Shown here piece by piece: positions 1-8,881 of a DNA stretch of 46,484 bases (position 1 is the first letter of the stretch; each line of letters opens with the position of its first letter). Position numbers and translations under genes: made by a program. Source of the stretch: Actinomycetales bacterium (lineage in GTDB: Bacteria; Actinomycetota; Actinomycetes; Nanopelagicales; Nanopelagicaceae); contig JAGWVL010000006.1 of assembly GCA_018970885.1 (NCBI GenBank), forward strand, positions 1 through 46,484. Direction: 5' to 3'. Below the pieces are notes generated by a model. The model saw only the letters and a list, made by a program, of their open reading frames with translations, made no database searches and was not told the DNA's origin.

Positions 1-208
1 CACGAAATGCACCTTCAATAGTTGTTTCATGAGAATCACGGGCACCACCTGGGATACCCCATGTGTCACCGTTATGTACCCATGGCGCACGATGTTGCAA
101 AAGGATTTCGTGGCCGCGCACAATCATGATTCCGGCTGCGCCGTTAAGGCCCCAGTGCTTATTTCCGCAGCCGCATTCAACCCATCCATCACCATCTCGC
201 GCAGCCAT
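1..208 (-). CDS. NUDIX hydrolase, partial (runs off the left edge)
   Basis: Minus-strand reading from ATG at 208: MAARDGDGWVECGCGNKHWGLNGAAGIMIVRGHEILLQHRAPWVHNGDTWGIPGGARDSHETTIEGAFR; matches the start of a NUDIX box (WGIPGGxxxxxET..GAxRE). Absent from the ORF track because it is truncated. Confidence 0.85.
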   Translation of the reverse strand, partial: MAARDGDGWVECGCGNKHWGLNGAAGIMIVRGHEILLQHRAPWVHNGDTWGIPGGARDSHETTIEGAFR

Positions 209-263
209 GTTCATAGCCTGTCACAACTATCCACAGTTTGTGCAGTAGTTAGCGCCACCGTCT

Positions 264-1019
264 GTGGGGCAATTTATGGTGCCGCACATGGTCGCCATCA
301 TTGTGATTTTTGCTCTTATCTTCGCTACTCCTACCCCTGCGCTTGCAGATGAGTGTGCAGAAAAAGCGTGTATCAATGTCTACACCGACAACAACCAGAT
401 AATTATCGAAGCCCGCAAAGGCAATACATCTGCGAAAAGGAGCATCAGCCAGGCACCGAAGAAAACAACAGTCAAACCTTCACCAAAACCAACTGCCAGG
501 CCTTTGTTCTTTCCGCCTGCAGCGGTTAAGCCAATTATAAAAAAGCCTGTTATAAAGCGCACCTATAAGCCGCGGATTAAAAAAACTACAACGCGGGTAA
601 ATCTGAGCGATCGATTGACCAAGCTAGTTCCAACGGCAGGTGTTGCTTATCAACCAGAGTTTGAACCGCTCGTCAATGTGCCTGTGTATTTCTGGTGCGA
701 TCTTCCATCACTCTTTCAAAGCCGGGTCGACATTATTGGCGAGGTTGTTGATGTTGTGCTGCGACCATCCTTTACCTGGAGCTTCGGTGATGGCTCGATT
801 TACTCAACAACTGAGAATGGTGCGCCGTATCCAGCAGGCACCATCCGCCACACATATTCACGTCCAGGCACATATGTGGTTTCACTTCTTACTACCTGGA
901 ATGGCAGCTACACCCATAACGCACAAGTGCGTGCGGTAACCGGCACCGTAAAAAAGATTTCCATCGCTGAAATAACTGTTGTACAAGCCCCTACCCACTT
1001 CATTACACGCAAAGGATAA
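264..1019 (+). CDS. Predicted secreted protein with Lys/Pro-rich linker and PKD-like domain
   Basis: N-terminal hydrophobic signal (VAIIVIFALIFATPTPALA), K/P-rich linker, then WSFGDGS...HTYSRPGTYVVSL typical of PKD folds. Start may be GTG 264, ATG 276 or ATG 288. Confidence 0.6.
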   Translation: MGQFMVPHMVAIIVIFALIFATPTPALADECAEKACINVYTDNNQIIIEARKGNTSAKRSISQAPKKTTVKPSPKPTARPLFFPPAAVKPIIKKPVIKRTYKPRIKKTTTRVNLSDRLTKLVPTAGVAYQPEFEPLVNVPVYFWCDLPSLFQSRVDIIGEVVDVVLRPSFTWSFGDGSIYSTTENGAPYPAGTIRHTYSRPGTYVVSLLTTWNGSYTHNAQVRAVTGTVKKISIAEITVVQAPTHFITRKG

Positions 1020-1024
1020 AAACT

Positions 1025-1573
1025 ATGACCACTGAAAATATGTATGTCAGCATCACACCACTTCCACTTGCTACTGATTCTGAGTTCATTGAAAGTGTGA
1101 ACACCTTTGCCCTGCGTCCCGATATGGATGATCTCAATCTGCTGCAGCGAGATGGAGCAACTGCCGTCATTGATTTGTCGATGCAGTTTGCAGATCGTGG
1201 ATACCAATGTGATGTCGAACTTGTTTCTCAGGTGCTAGGACGTTTGATGGATATTCAAGTTCGGGATTTTGCATTAGGAACTCACAACGCCAAGACCTTT
1301 GATATCTATTGGAATATGTGGCTGTACTTATTGCGGGTTGCACCCACAGGTTTTGTCGCACCTGTTGCGTGTTTATTTGCGACCTTGGCCTACGAACGAG
1401 GCGATAGCGAACTCGCCTACCGCGCATTAGATCGGGCAACCGCCGATGATCCCAAGTACTCATTAACAATTTTGTTGCGCAGAGTCTTTGGATCAGGCTG
1501 GCCCGCCGCCGCTTTTGCTGCGATGCGGGTGGAGCTCCACCCCAAGGTGACCGCTGGGATTTTTGAGTCCTAG
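1025..1573 (+). CDS. DUF4192-like protein, apparently only the C-terminal half
   Basis: LLRVAPTGFVAPVACLFATLAYERGDSELAYRALDRATADDPKYSLTILLRR resembles the C-terminal part of actinobacterial DUF4192 proteins. Confidence 0.55.
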   Translation: MTTENMYVSITPLPLATDSEFIESVNTFALRPDMDDLNLLQRDGATAVIDLSMQFADRGYQCDVELVSQVLGRLMDIQVRDFALGTHNAKTFDIYWNMWLYLLRVAPTGFVAPVACLFATLAYERGDSELAYRALDRATADDPKYSLTILLRRVFGSGWPAAAFAAMRVELHPKVTAGIFES

Positions 1574-1584
1574 TCGCTAGAATC

Positions 1585-1695
1585 AGGTCGTTCACGAGTC
1601 CTACGTATTAGCCCCGGCTTAGTAGGCGGCAACCCTCCACCGCGGCGGGGTGCTCCGGGTGACGAACAGGTCGTTTCGGCGACAAGCGCAGGTGA
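1585..1695 (+). ncRNA. SAM-IV riboswitch
   Basis: GTTCACGAGTCC...TTAGCCCCGGCTTAGTAGGCGGCAACCCTCCACCGCGGCGGGGTGCTCCGGGTGACGAACAGG closely follows the SAM-IV consensus known from actinobacteria; sits directly upstream of metX. Confidence 0.9.
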
Positions 1696-1705
1696 AGGAT
1701 TTCAA

Positions 1706-2779
1706 TTGACCGCAACAGGAGCATGGCTCGAAACTCACGATCCAGGTGAACGTAAGTTCATCAAGATCGGTTTTCTCCTTCTTGAAAATGGCGAGACACT
1801 TCCCGATGTCACTATCGCGTATCAAACATGGGGCAAATTAAACGCAGCAAAAGATAATGCGATTTTAGTAAACCATGCGTTGACCGGATGGTCGGATGTA
1901 CCTGGTTGGTGGCCATCCATGGTTGGCCCAGGGTTGCCATTTGATACCGATAAATACTTTGTTGTCTGTCCCAATGTCATCGGTGGGTGTCAGGGATCAA
2001 CTGGACCTTCATCGATTGCACCTGATGGAAAAAGATGGGGTTCACGTTTTCCTGCAATAACCATTCGAGACATGGTCAATGCCGAGATCGCTTTTACAAA
2101 TGCTATTGGGATTGAAAAGTACAAACTTGCGGTCGGTCCTTCCTTAGGTGGTATGCGCGCACTGGAATGGGCGGTACAACTACCTGATCGTGTTGGTGCC
2201 ATCTGCACCATTGGATCATCAGCTGTTGCAACCGGTGATCAGATCGGAACCGCATCTATACAAATTCGTGCCATCAAATCCGATCCACATTTCAATAAGG
2301 GCGATTACTACGAGCAAGAAATCGGTCCCGTTGAGGGAATGGGAATCGCTCGTCGGATCGCACATCTGACCTATAGAACTGAAGCAGAGATGGATATCCG
2401 TTTTGGTCGACAGATGCAGGGAGATGACACGGGACGGTATGCCGTTGAGTCATACCTAGATCATCAGGCCAATAAGTTAGCCCAGCGCTTTGATGCCAAC
2501 ACCTACATCGCGCTGACAGAGGCGATGAACAGCCATGATATTGGTCGTGATCGCGGGGGAGTAGCCGCGGCTTTGGCAACCATCAAGATTCCCGTGGTCG
2601 CTGTCTCAATTGATACCGATCGACTCTTTCCAGTTCGCTTGCAGGCTGAGATCGCTGAATTAGCCCCAGCTGCTGCGCCGTTAGTGACCATTTCCAGCCC
2701 ATTTGGACATGATGGCTTCCTTGTTGAGGTTGAGAGCGTGGGAAATGTGGTCCGGGAGGCTTTAAATCTGGCCAATTAG
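1706..2779 (+). CDS. metX: Homoserine O-acetyltransferase
   Basis: Alpha/beta-hydrolase with AYQTWGKLN, NALTG, GPSLGGMRALEWA, SSPFGHDGFLVE; TTG start with upstream GAAGG; SAM riboswitch upstream. Confidence 0.92.
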   Translation: MTATGAWLETHDPGERKFIKIGFLLLENGETLPDVTIAYQTWGKLNAAKDNAILVNHALTGWSDVPGWWPSMVGPGLPFDTDKYFVVCPNVIGGCQGSTGPSSIAPDGKRWGSRFPAITIRDMVNAEIAFTNAIGIEKYKLAVGPSLGGMRALEWAVQLPDRVGAICTIGSSAVATGDQIGTASIQIRAIKSDPHFNKGDYYEQEIGPVEGMGIARRIAHLTYRTEAEMDIRFGRQMQGDDTGRYAVESYLDHQANKLAQRFDANTYIALTEAMNSHDIGRDRGGVAAALATIKIPVVAVSIDTDRLFPVRLQAEIAELAPAAAPLVTISSPFGHDGFLVEVESVGNVVREALNLAN

Positions 2780-2814
2780 TCCTTTTGGATGTGCATTTAC
2801 CCCTGTGGACAAAT

Positions 2815-2820
2815 TATAAT
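2815..2820 (+). promoter_or_regulatory. Probable -10 element of rpoD
   Basis: Exact TATAAT 48 bp upstream of the GTG start; no convincing -35 seen. Confidence 0.5.
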
Positions 2821-2867
2821 ATAGCCATCGCTTCAGCGGCTTCGCTGAAATAAATCAAAGGATAATT

Positions 2868-4559
2868 GTGGCTGTATTTAGTGCGCTCAAAAACAAGGTG
2901 AAAGCAAAAACTTCATCGAAGAAAGCAGCACCAGCAAAAAAAGCTGTTGTAAAAAAGACCGCACCAGCAAAAAAAGCTGCTGTAAAAAAGGCTACACCTG
3001 CCAAGAAAGCTGCACCCGCTAAGAAAGCCACTGTAAAAAAGGCTGCACCTGCGAAGAAGGCTGCACCTGCGAAAAAGATTGAGTTAAAGAAGGATTTAAC
3101 CGCCAAAGATGTTCAGCAGATTGTTGATGCAAAGAATGCGGTACTTCGCCAAAATGAGGTTCTTGCAGAACTAGATGCTCGCGGTGTGACATCAATTAAT
3201 CGAATTCCAAAGAAGGCTGACAAGGATCTAGTTGACGAGGCTCGTGCGCTGGCTATTGAAGTTCCACTATTAATTGAAAAACTTCGAAAGAGTGGACTTG
3301 GTACACCATCACGCATTCTTAAGAAGGCGGAGTATGAACTCATTGCTCCAAAACCTGAACCAGTTAAGGCTGTGCCTGAATCAAAGGTTGACTCCAAGAC
3401 CGGCAAAGCGATTGTTACAAAGATTGATGGTGAAGAGGTTGAGTTAGAAGAGGTTGAACTAGAAGATGTAGAAACCCTTATTAAAGAAGCTGTCGAGATC
3501 ATCGATAGCGAGGAAGAGGACAAGGGTAATCAACCTCGTGTTGTAGATCTTGCGGCAGAGGATGCAAATCAAGGTAATGAGGAAAACGCCTTCACATTAA
3601 AGGCCTCAGAAGAAGATGATGCACCTGCTCAAACTGTTATGACAGCAGGAGCCACCGCAGATCCTGTTAAGGATTACCTCAAGCAGATCGGTCGTGTTGC
3701 CCTATTGAATGCTGAGCTTGAAGTTGAGCTAGCAACACGTGTAGAGGTTGGTCTTTTTGCGGAAGAAAAGTTAAAGCATGAAAAGAAGTTGGATAAGAAG
3801 TACAAGCGCGAACTTGAATGGTTAGTTGAAGATGGAAAGCGCGCCAAGAATCATCTACTTGAAGCCAACCTTCGCTTGGTAGTTTCTCTGGCAAAGCGTT
3901 ACACCGGCCGTGGAATGTTGTTCTTGGACTTGATCCAGGAAGGCAACTTGGGTCTGATTCGTGCCGTTGAGAAGTTCGACTACACAAAGGGTTATAAGTT
4001 TTCGACTTATGCGACTTGGTGGATCCGGCAGGCGATTACCCGTGCGATGGCTGACCAGGCTCGTACGATCCGTATTCCGGTTCACATGGTTGAAGTTATT
4101 AATAAGTTGGCACGTGTACAGCGCCAGATGCTTCAGGATCTTGGTCGTGAACCGACCCCTGAAGAGCTTGCTAAAGAATTAGACATGACACCGGAAAAAG
4201 TGGTCGAGGTTCAAAAGTACGGTCGCGAGCCAATCTCTCTGCACACACCACTGGGTGAAGAAGGAGATTCAGAGTTTGGTGATTTGATTGAGGACTCAGA
4301 GGCTGTTGTTCCAGCTGATGCGGTTTCATTCACATTGCTACAAGAGCAGTTGCACTCAGTTCTTGACACCTTGTCAGAGCGTGAAGCTGGAGTAGTTGCA
4401 ATGCGTTTTGGTTTAACTGATGGACAGCCAAAGACACTTGATGAGATCGGAAAGGTTTACGGGGTTACTCGTGAGCGCATTCGTCAGATTGAATCAAAGA
4501 CAATGTCTAAGCTTCGTCACCCATCACGCAGCCAGGTTCTTCGCGATTATCTCGATTAA
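2868..4559 (+). CDS. rpoD: RNA polymerase principal sigma factor (RpoD/SigA)
   Basis: Regions 1.2 to 4.2 present: [115 protein letters not shown]. Confidence 0.97.
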   Translation: MAVFSALKNKVKAKTSSKKAAPAKKAVVKKTAPAKKAAVKKATPAKKAAPAKKATVKKAAPAKKAAPAKKIELKKDLTAKDVQQIVDAKNAVLRQNEVLAELDARGVTSINRIPKKADKDLVDEARALAIEVPLLIEKLRKSGLGTPSRILKKAEYELIAPKPEPVKAVPESKVDSKTGKAIVTKIDGEEVELEEVELEDVETLIKEAVEIIDSEEEDKGNQPRVVDLAAEDANQGNEENAFTLKASEEDDAPAQTVMTAGATADPVKDYLKQIGRVALLNAELEVELATRVEVGLFAEEKLKHEKKLDKKYKRELEWLVEDGKRAKNHLLEANLRLVVSLAKRYTGRGMLFLDLIQEGNLGLIRAVEKFDYTKGYKFSTYATWWIRQAITRAMADQARTIRIPVHMVEVINKLARVQRQMLQDLGREPTPEELAKELDMTPEKVVEVQKYGREPISLHTPLGEEGDSEFGDLIEDSEAVVPADAVSFTLLQEQLHSVLDTLSEREAGVVAMRFGLTDGQPKTLDEIGKVYGVTRERIRQIESKTMSKLRHPSRSQVLRDYLD

Positions 4560-4568
4560 GAATTAGTT

Positions 4569-4760
4569 GTGAGCAATCCAAAGGTTTTCATAAATCCAAA
4601 GAGCGGATCGATTCGCTTATCTGGAACGGTGGACATTGTTGATGCTGACGGCAATCTCATTGAAACAATTGAAAACCCAAAGTTCTGTGGCTGTGGCCAC
4701 TCACAAGAAAAGCCCTTCTGCGACGGTTCGCATAAGGGCTTTCTCGATAAAAAAGATTAG
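4569..4760 (+). CDS. CDGSH iron-sulfur domain protein
   Basis: CGCGHSQEKPFCDGSHKGF motif. Confidence 0.88.
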   Translation: MSNPKVFINPKSGSIRLSGTVDIVDADGNLIETIENPKFCGCGHSQEKPFCDGSHKGFLDKKD

Positions 4761-4969
4761 TTTTTAGATTCGATTAACTTTTCAGTCTCATCTTGAATCT
4801 TTGCGGCAACACTCTTTAGCTTTTCAGCGTACTCTTTGCCGTGATGGGCGCAGAACATTAATTCTCCGCCGTTGAGAAGTACTGCGCGCACATAAGCTTG
4901 TGCTCCGCAACGATCGCAGCGATCGAGGGCGTTAAGAGGTACTGATTCAAGCAACAACTGTTCGGTCAT
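4757..4969 (-). CDS. Small zinc-ribbon-like protein, DUF7455-type
   Basis: LDRCDRCGAQAYVRAVLLNGGELMFCAHHGKEY; SD-like GGAGAG before ATG 4969 (ORF track start 5020 is probably too long). Confidence 0.7.
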   Translation of the reverse strand: MTEQLLLESVPLNALDRCDRCGAQAYVRAVLLNGGELMFCAHHGKEYAEKLKSVAAKIQDETEKLIESKN

Positions 4970-5167
4970 TTCTCTCTCCGTTTCCATGTACTGCCTTGCT
5001 TCTATGGAACAGGAAACCACATTTATTTATTCCCCGCTCGTTAATATTGATTTAATTTCACGAATTAACGCTGAATTAACACTGAGAGTCGACAAATCCC
5101 AATATCTGAGAGCATTTTGGGCGCGCTTACGCTGAAAAATAGGCTCAGGCGGATAATCTTTCGCCCC

Positions 5168-7249
5168 ATGGCCGAGAAAGATGCAGTTGCGACCCCTTCG
5201 CAAGATAGCTATACCGCCAAAGATTTAGCGGTTCTCGAAGGCCTTGATGCGGTTCGCAAACGTCCAGGTATGTATATCGGTTCAACCGATTCACGTGGCC
5301 TTATGCATTGTTTGTGGGAAATTATTGATAACTCAGTTGATGAGGCACTCGCCGGACATTGCAAGAAAATTGAAATTAATCTTGAATCAGATGGATCTGT
5401 TGAAGTCCATGATGATGGTCGCGGTATTCCAGTTGATAAGGAACCAAAGACTGGCCTAACAGGTGTTGAAGTTGTTTTGACTAAATTGCACGCAGGTGGA
5501 AAGTTTGGCGGTGGATCATATGCAGCCTCTGGTGGTTTGCACGGAGTTGGTGCATCAGTTGTTAACGCGCTTGCTTCACGCCTAGATGTTGAAGTAGATC
5601 GTGATGGCAAGATTTATTGGATGTCATTCCAACGTGGTGCTGCAGGAATCTTTGATGGTGATGGACCTAAGGCTCCATTTGAACCAAAATCAGGTTTACG
5701 TGTAATCGGAAAGATTTCATCCAAGATCACCGGTACCAGAATTAAATGGTGGAGTGATCGCCAGATCTTTCTTAAGGAAGCAGAGCTAGATCTTGAAGAG
5801 ATTTACGCTCGCGCACGTCAGACTTCCTACTTAGTTCCGGGATTGACGCTGGTTGTTAATGACAATCGCACCAAGACTAAGACAACAGAGACCTTCTTTC
5901 ATAAGAGTGGAATTACTGAATACTGTAACTTCCTGCAGCCAGATGAGCCTGTTGGCGATGTTATTCGTATCTACGGTACTGGTCATTACCAAGAGACTGT
6001 TCCTGTTCTCGATGACAAAGGCCATATGGTTTCAACTGAGGTTGAGCGCGATATGGAGGTTGATATCGCGATGAAGTGGGGCAATGGTTTTGAGACTACC
6101 CAGCGCTCATTTGTAAACATTATTGCTACACCAAAGGGTGGAACCCACGTTGTTGGTTTTGAAAAAGCTTTGGTCAAGGTTGTCAATGAAGCACTTCGCT
6201 CAACCAAAACTTTGTCCAATAAAGAAGCAGATGTTATTAAGGATGATGTGCTGGAAGGTTTGACGGCGGTAGTAACTGTTCGTATGTCTGAACCGCAGTT
6301 TGAAGGACAGACTAAGGAAGTTTTAGGAACAGCTGCTGCAACTCGCATTGTTTCTGCCGTAGTCGCAGACAAGATGAAAGAGTTCTTCAATACTTCTAAG
6401 CGCATCGACAAAGCAAATGGTCGACTGGTTTTGGAAAAGATCGCAGCAGCATCACGCACACGTATCAGCGCACGTGCTCACAAGGATTTACAACGCCGCA
6501 AGAACGCACTGGAGTCATCATCACTTCCTACAAAGCTCTCCGATTGCCGCTCAGAGGATGTAACACGAACTGAACTGTTTATCGTCGAAGGTGACTCAGC
6601 ACTTGGAACAACCAAGGCCGCTCGTAATAGCGAGTTCCAAGCGATCCTGCCGATTCGCGGAAAGATTTTGAATGTTCAAAAGGCATCACTGTCACAGATG
6701 CTTGAAGATAAGGAATGCGGTTCGATTATTCAAGTAATCGGTGCGGGTTCTGGAAAATCCTTTGAATTAGATGAGGCTCGTTACGGTCGCATTATCTTGA
6801 TGTCAGATGCTGATGTTGATGGTGCGCACATTCGTTGTTTACTTCTGACCCTGATGTATCGCTACATGCGCCCATTGATTGATTCAGGCCGGGTATTTGC
6901 AGCGATCCCACCCTTGCACCGAATTGAGATTGTTGGCGGGGGAGGCAAGAAGGGCAATTACATCTACACCTATAGTGATGATGAGATGAAGAAGATAACA
7001 GCAGAGCTTAAAAAGGAGGGCAAGCGCTGGAAGGAGCCTATTCAACGCTACAAAGGCCTTGGCGAAATGGATGCCGACCAGCTCCGCGAAACTACAATGG
7101 ATCCAGATGCTCGAACTTTGCGCCGCATTACCGTTTCCGATGCCGCCGCCGCCGAGGCGATGTTTGAGCTTTTGATGGGTAGCGATGTCGCACCGCGTAA
7201 AGAGTTCATTGCTAACGCAGAGATTGACCGCGATCACATCGACGCTTAA
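5168..7249 (+). CDS. parE: Type IIA DNA topoisomerase subunit B (ParE/GyrB-type)
   Basis: GLDAVRKRPGMYIGST, HGVGASVVNALS, EGDSALG, PIRGKILNVQKA, QRYKGLGEMD. ATG 5168 preferred over the 5117 start. Confidence 0.92.
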   Translation: MAEKDAVATPSQDSYTAKDLAVLEGLDAVRKRPGMYIGSTDSRGLMHCLWEIIDNSVDEALAGHCKKIEINLESDGSVEVHDDGRGIPVDKEPKTGLTGVEVVLTKLHAGGKFGGGSYAASGGLHGVGASVVNALASRLDVEVDRDGKIYWMSFQRGAAGIFDGDGPKAPFEPKSGLRVIGKISSKITGTRIKWWSDRQIFLKEAELDLEEIYARARQTSYLVPGLTLVVNDNRTKTKTTETFFHKSGITEYCNFLQPDEPVGDVIRIYGTGHYQETVPVLDDKGHMVSTEVERDMEVDIAMKWGNGFETTQRSFVNIIATPKGGTHVVGFEKALVKVVNEALRSTKTLSNKEADVIKDDVLEGLTAVVTVRMSEPQFEGQTKEVLGTAAATRIVSAVVADKMKEFFNTSKRIDKANGRLVLEKIAAASRTRISARAHKDLQRRKNALESSSLPTKLSDCRSEDVTRTELFIVEGDSALGTTKAARNSEFQAILPIRGKILNVQKASLSQMLEDKECGSIIQVIGAGSGKSFELDEARYGRIILMSDADVDGAHIRCLLLTLMYRYMRPLIDSGRVFAAIPPLHRIEIVGGGGKKGNYIYTYSDDEMKKITAELKKEGKRWKEPIQRYKGLGEMDADQLRETTMDPDARTLRRITVSDAAAAEAMFELLMGSDVAPRKEFIANAEIDRDHIDA

Positions 7250-7261
7250 TTGCCTAAGAAT

Positions 7262-8860
7262 CTAGTCAATAGAAACTAGGTCGAAGTACTCCTCTTTCCA
7301 TAAATCCTCATCGCCATCTGGCAATAGGATCACACGATCTGGCTTAAGTGCTTGAACTGCGCCTTCATCGTGAGAAACCATGATGACTGAGCCTTGGTAT
7401 TCAGCAAGTGCGCCAAGAATTTCAGCACGAGATGCAGGATCTAAGTTGTTAGTGGGCTCATCCAGTAATAAAACATTTGCAGCAGATACTACGAGCACAG
7501 CTAGAGCTAAACGAGTTCTTTCTCCACCAGATAAGACCTTTACCGGCTTATGAACATCATCGCCAACAAACAGGAACGAACCCAATATGTTCCGAGCTTC
7601 AGGTTCGCGAATATCTGGGGTAGCAGACATCATGTTCTCTAAAATAGTGCGATCAAAATCAAGTGATTCATGCTCTTGGGCATAGTAACCGATCTTTAAA
7701 CCATGGCCATGTTCAACTCTTCCAGTATCTGATTCAAGTTCGCCTGCCAAGATACGAAGCAGAGTTGTTTTTCCTGCACCGTTGAGTCCTAGAATTACAA
7801 CACGAGTACCCTTATCGATAACGCAGGAGATGTCGGTAAAGATTTCAAGTGAACCGTAGTTTTTTGAAAGTTCCTCACCTGCAAGAGGCGTCTTTCCACA
7901 TGGGGCAGGTGTAGGGAAACGTAGCTTTGCAACTTTGTCAGATTTTCTTACTTCTTCAAGGTTTGCCAATAATGTATCGGCTCTCTTGAACATCGACCGC
8001 GCCGCCGCAGCTTTATCCTTCTTAGCCCTAAATTTCTCAGCCTGTTTTTGAAGAATCTCAGCTTTCTTCTCCGCAATCGCTCTCTCTTTCTTGCGGCGGT
8101 GCTCATCCTGCTCACGTTGCAACAGGTAGGCCTTCCATCCAAGGTTATACACATCAATTACATTTCGATTAGCATCTAGATAAAAAACTCTATTTACAAC
8201 GGTTTCAATTAAGTTTACATCGTGAGAAATTATCACCAGTCCACCCGGGTATTTAAGTAGAAACTCTCGAAGCCACACTATTGAGTCAGCATCGAGGTGG
8301 TTAGTTGGTTCATCCAATAAAAGGGTTTCTGAACCACTGAAGAGAATTCGGGCAAGTTCAATTCTTCGTCTTTGCCCTCCTGACAAAGTTGATAATTCAT
8401 GGTCAAAGACCTTTGTTGTAACTCCAAGAGATGTTGCAATTGCCTCTGCTTCTGCTGTTGCCGCGTATCCTCCGGCGGCGCTAAATTCATGTTCAACGCG
8501 TGTGTAACGGTCCATCGCTTTTTCTAAGGCTTCACCTTGAGTTGTAGCCATTTCTTCTTCGACTGATCGCATTCTTTGAGATATTTGGTCTAGATTTCGA
8601 GCAGACAAAATTCGATCAATTACGGTACCTGGTTCATCACCGGTACGAGGATCCTGCGGGAGGTAACCAATCTTTCCGGTGCGATTAACCGCACCACCTG
8701 CGGGCATTGTTTCACCAGCCAAAACCTTTGCAAGGGTTGATTTACCAGCACCATTACGTCCAACAAATCCAATACGGTCGCCACTATTAATGCGAATAGT
8801 TACGCCTTTAACTAGGAGGCGAGCTCCTGCACGTAATTCGAGCGCTTGGGTTGAAATCAC
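7262..8860 (-). CDS. ABC-F family ATP-binding protein
   Basis: Two ABC modules: GRNGAGKST / LSGGQRRRIELARIL / LLLDEPTNHLD and GLNGAGKTT / LSGGERTRLALA / LLLDEPTNNLD, joined by a charged linker; no transmembrane segments. Confidence 0.93.
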   Translation of the reverse strand: MISTQALELRAGARLLVKGVTIRINSGDRIGFVGRNGAGKSTLAKVLAGETMPAGGAVNRTGKIGYLPQDPRTGDEPGTVIDRILSARNLDQISQRMRSVEEEMATTQGEALEKAMDRYTRVEHEFSAAGGYAATAEAEAIATSLGVTTKVFDHELSTLSGGQRRRIELARILFSGSETLLLDEPTNHLDADSIVWLREFLLKYPGGLVIISHDVNLIETVVNRVFYLDANRNVIDVYNLGWKAYLLQREQDEHRRKKERAIAEKKAEILQKQAEKFRAKKDKAAAARSMFKRADTLLANLEEVRKSDKVAKLRFPTPAPCGKTPLAGEELSKNYGSLEIFTDISCVIDKGTRVVILGLNGAGKTTLLRILAGELESDTGRVEHGHGLKIGYYAQEHESLDFDRTILENMMSATPDIREPEARNILGSFLFVGDDVHKPVKVLSGGERTRLALAVLVVSAANVLLLDEPTNNLDPASRAEILGALAEYQGSVIMVSHDEGAVQALKPDRVILLPDGDEDLWKEEYFDLVSID

Positions 8861-8881
8861 ACTGAACTCTATCGGGAGAGG

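Noticed and set aside
29-352. 107-aa plus-strand ORF at the left edge
   Set aside because: Overlaps a clear NUDIX-hydrolase reading on the minus strand and the start of the PKD-like gene; no recognisable motif.
2855-3106. 83-aa minus-strand [27 protein letters not shown]...
   Set aside because: Reverse complement artefact of the PAKKA repeats at the sigma factor N-terminus.
3113-3523. 136-aa serine-rich ORF antisense to rpoD
   Set aside because: Antisense to an acidic/lysine-rich coding tract; low-complexity Ser product without motif.
4735-4790. Possible bidirectional terminator at the CDGSH/DUF7455-like junction (AAAAAGATTAGTTTTT)
   Set aside because: Stem is only about 5 A-T pairs with imperfect flanks, so too weak to call.
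5986-6459. 157-aa ORF antisense to parE
   Set aside because: Antisense shadow ORF; no motif.
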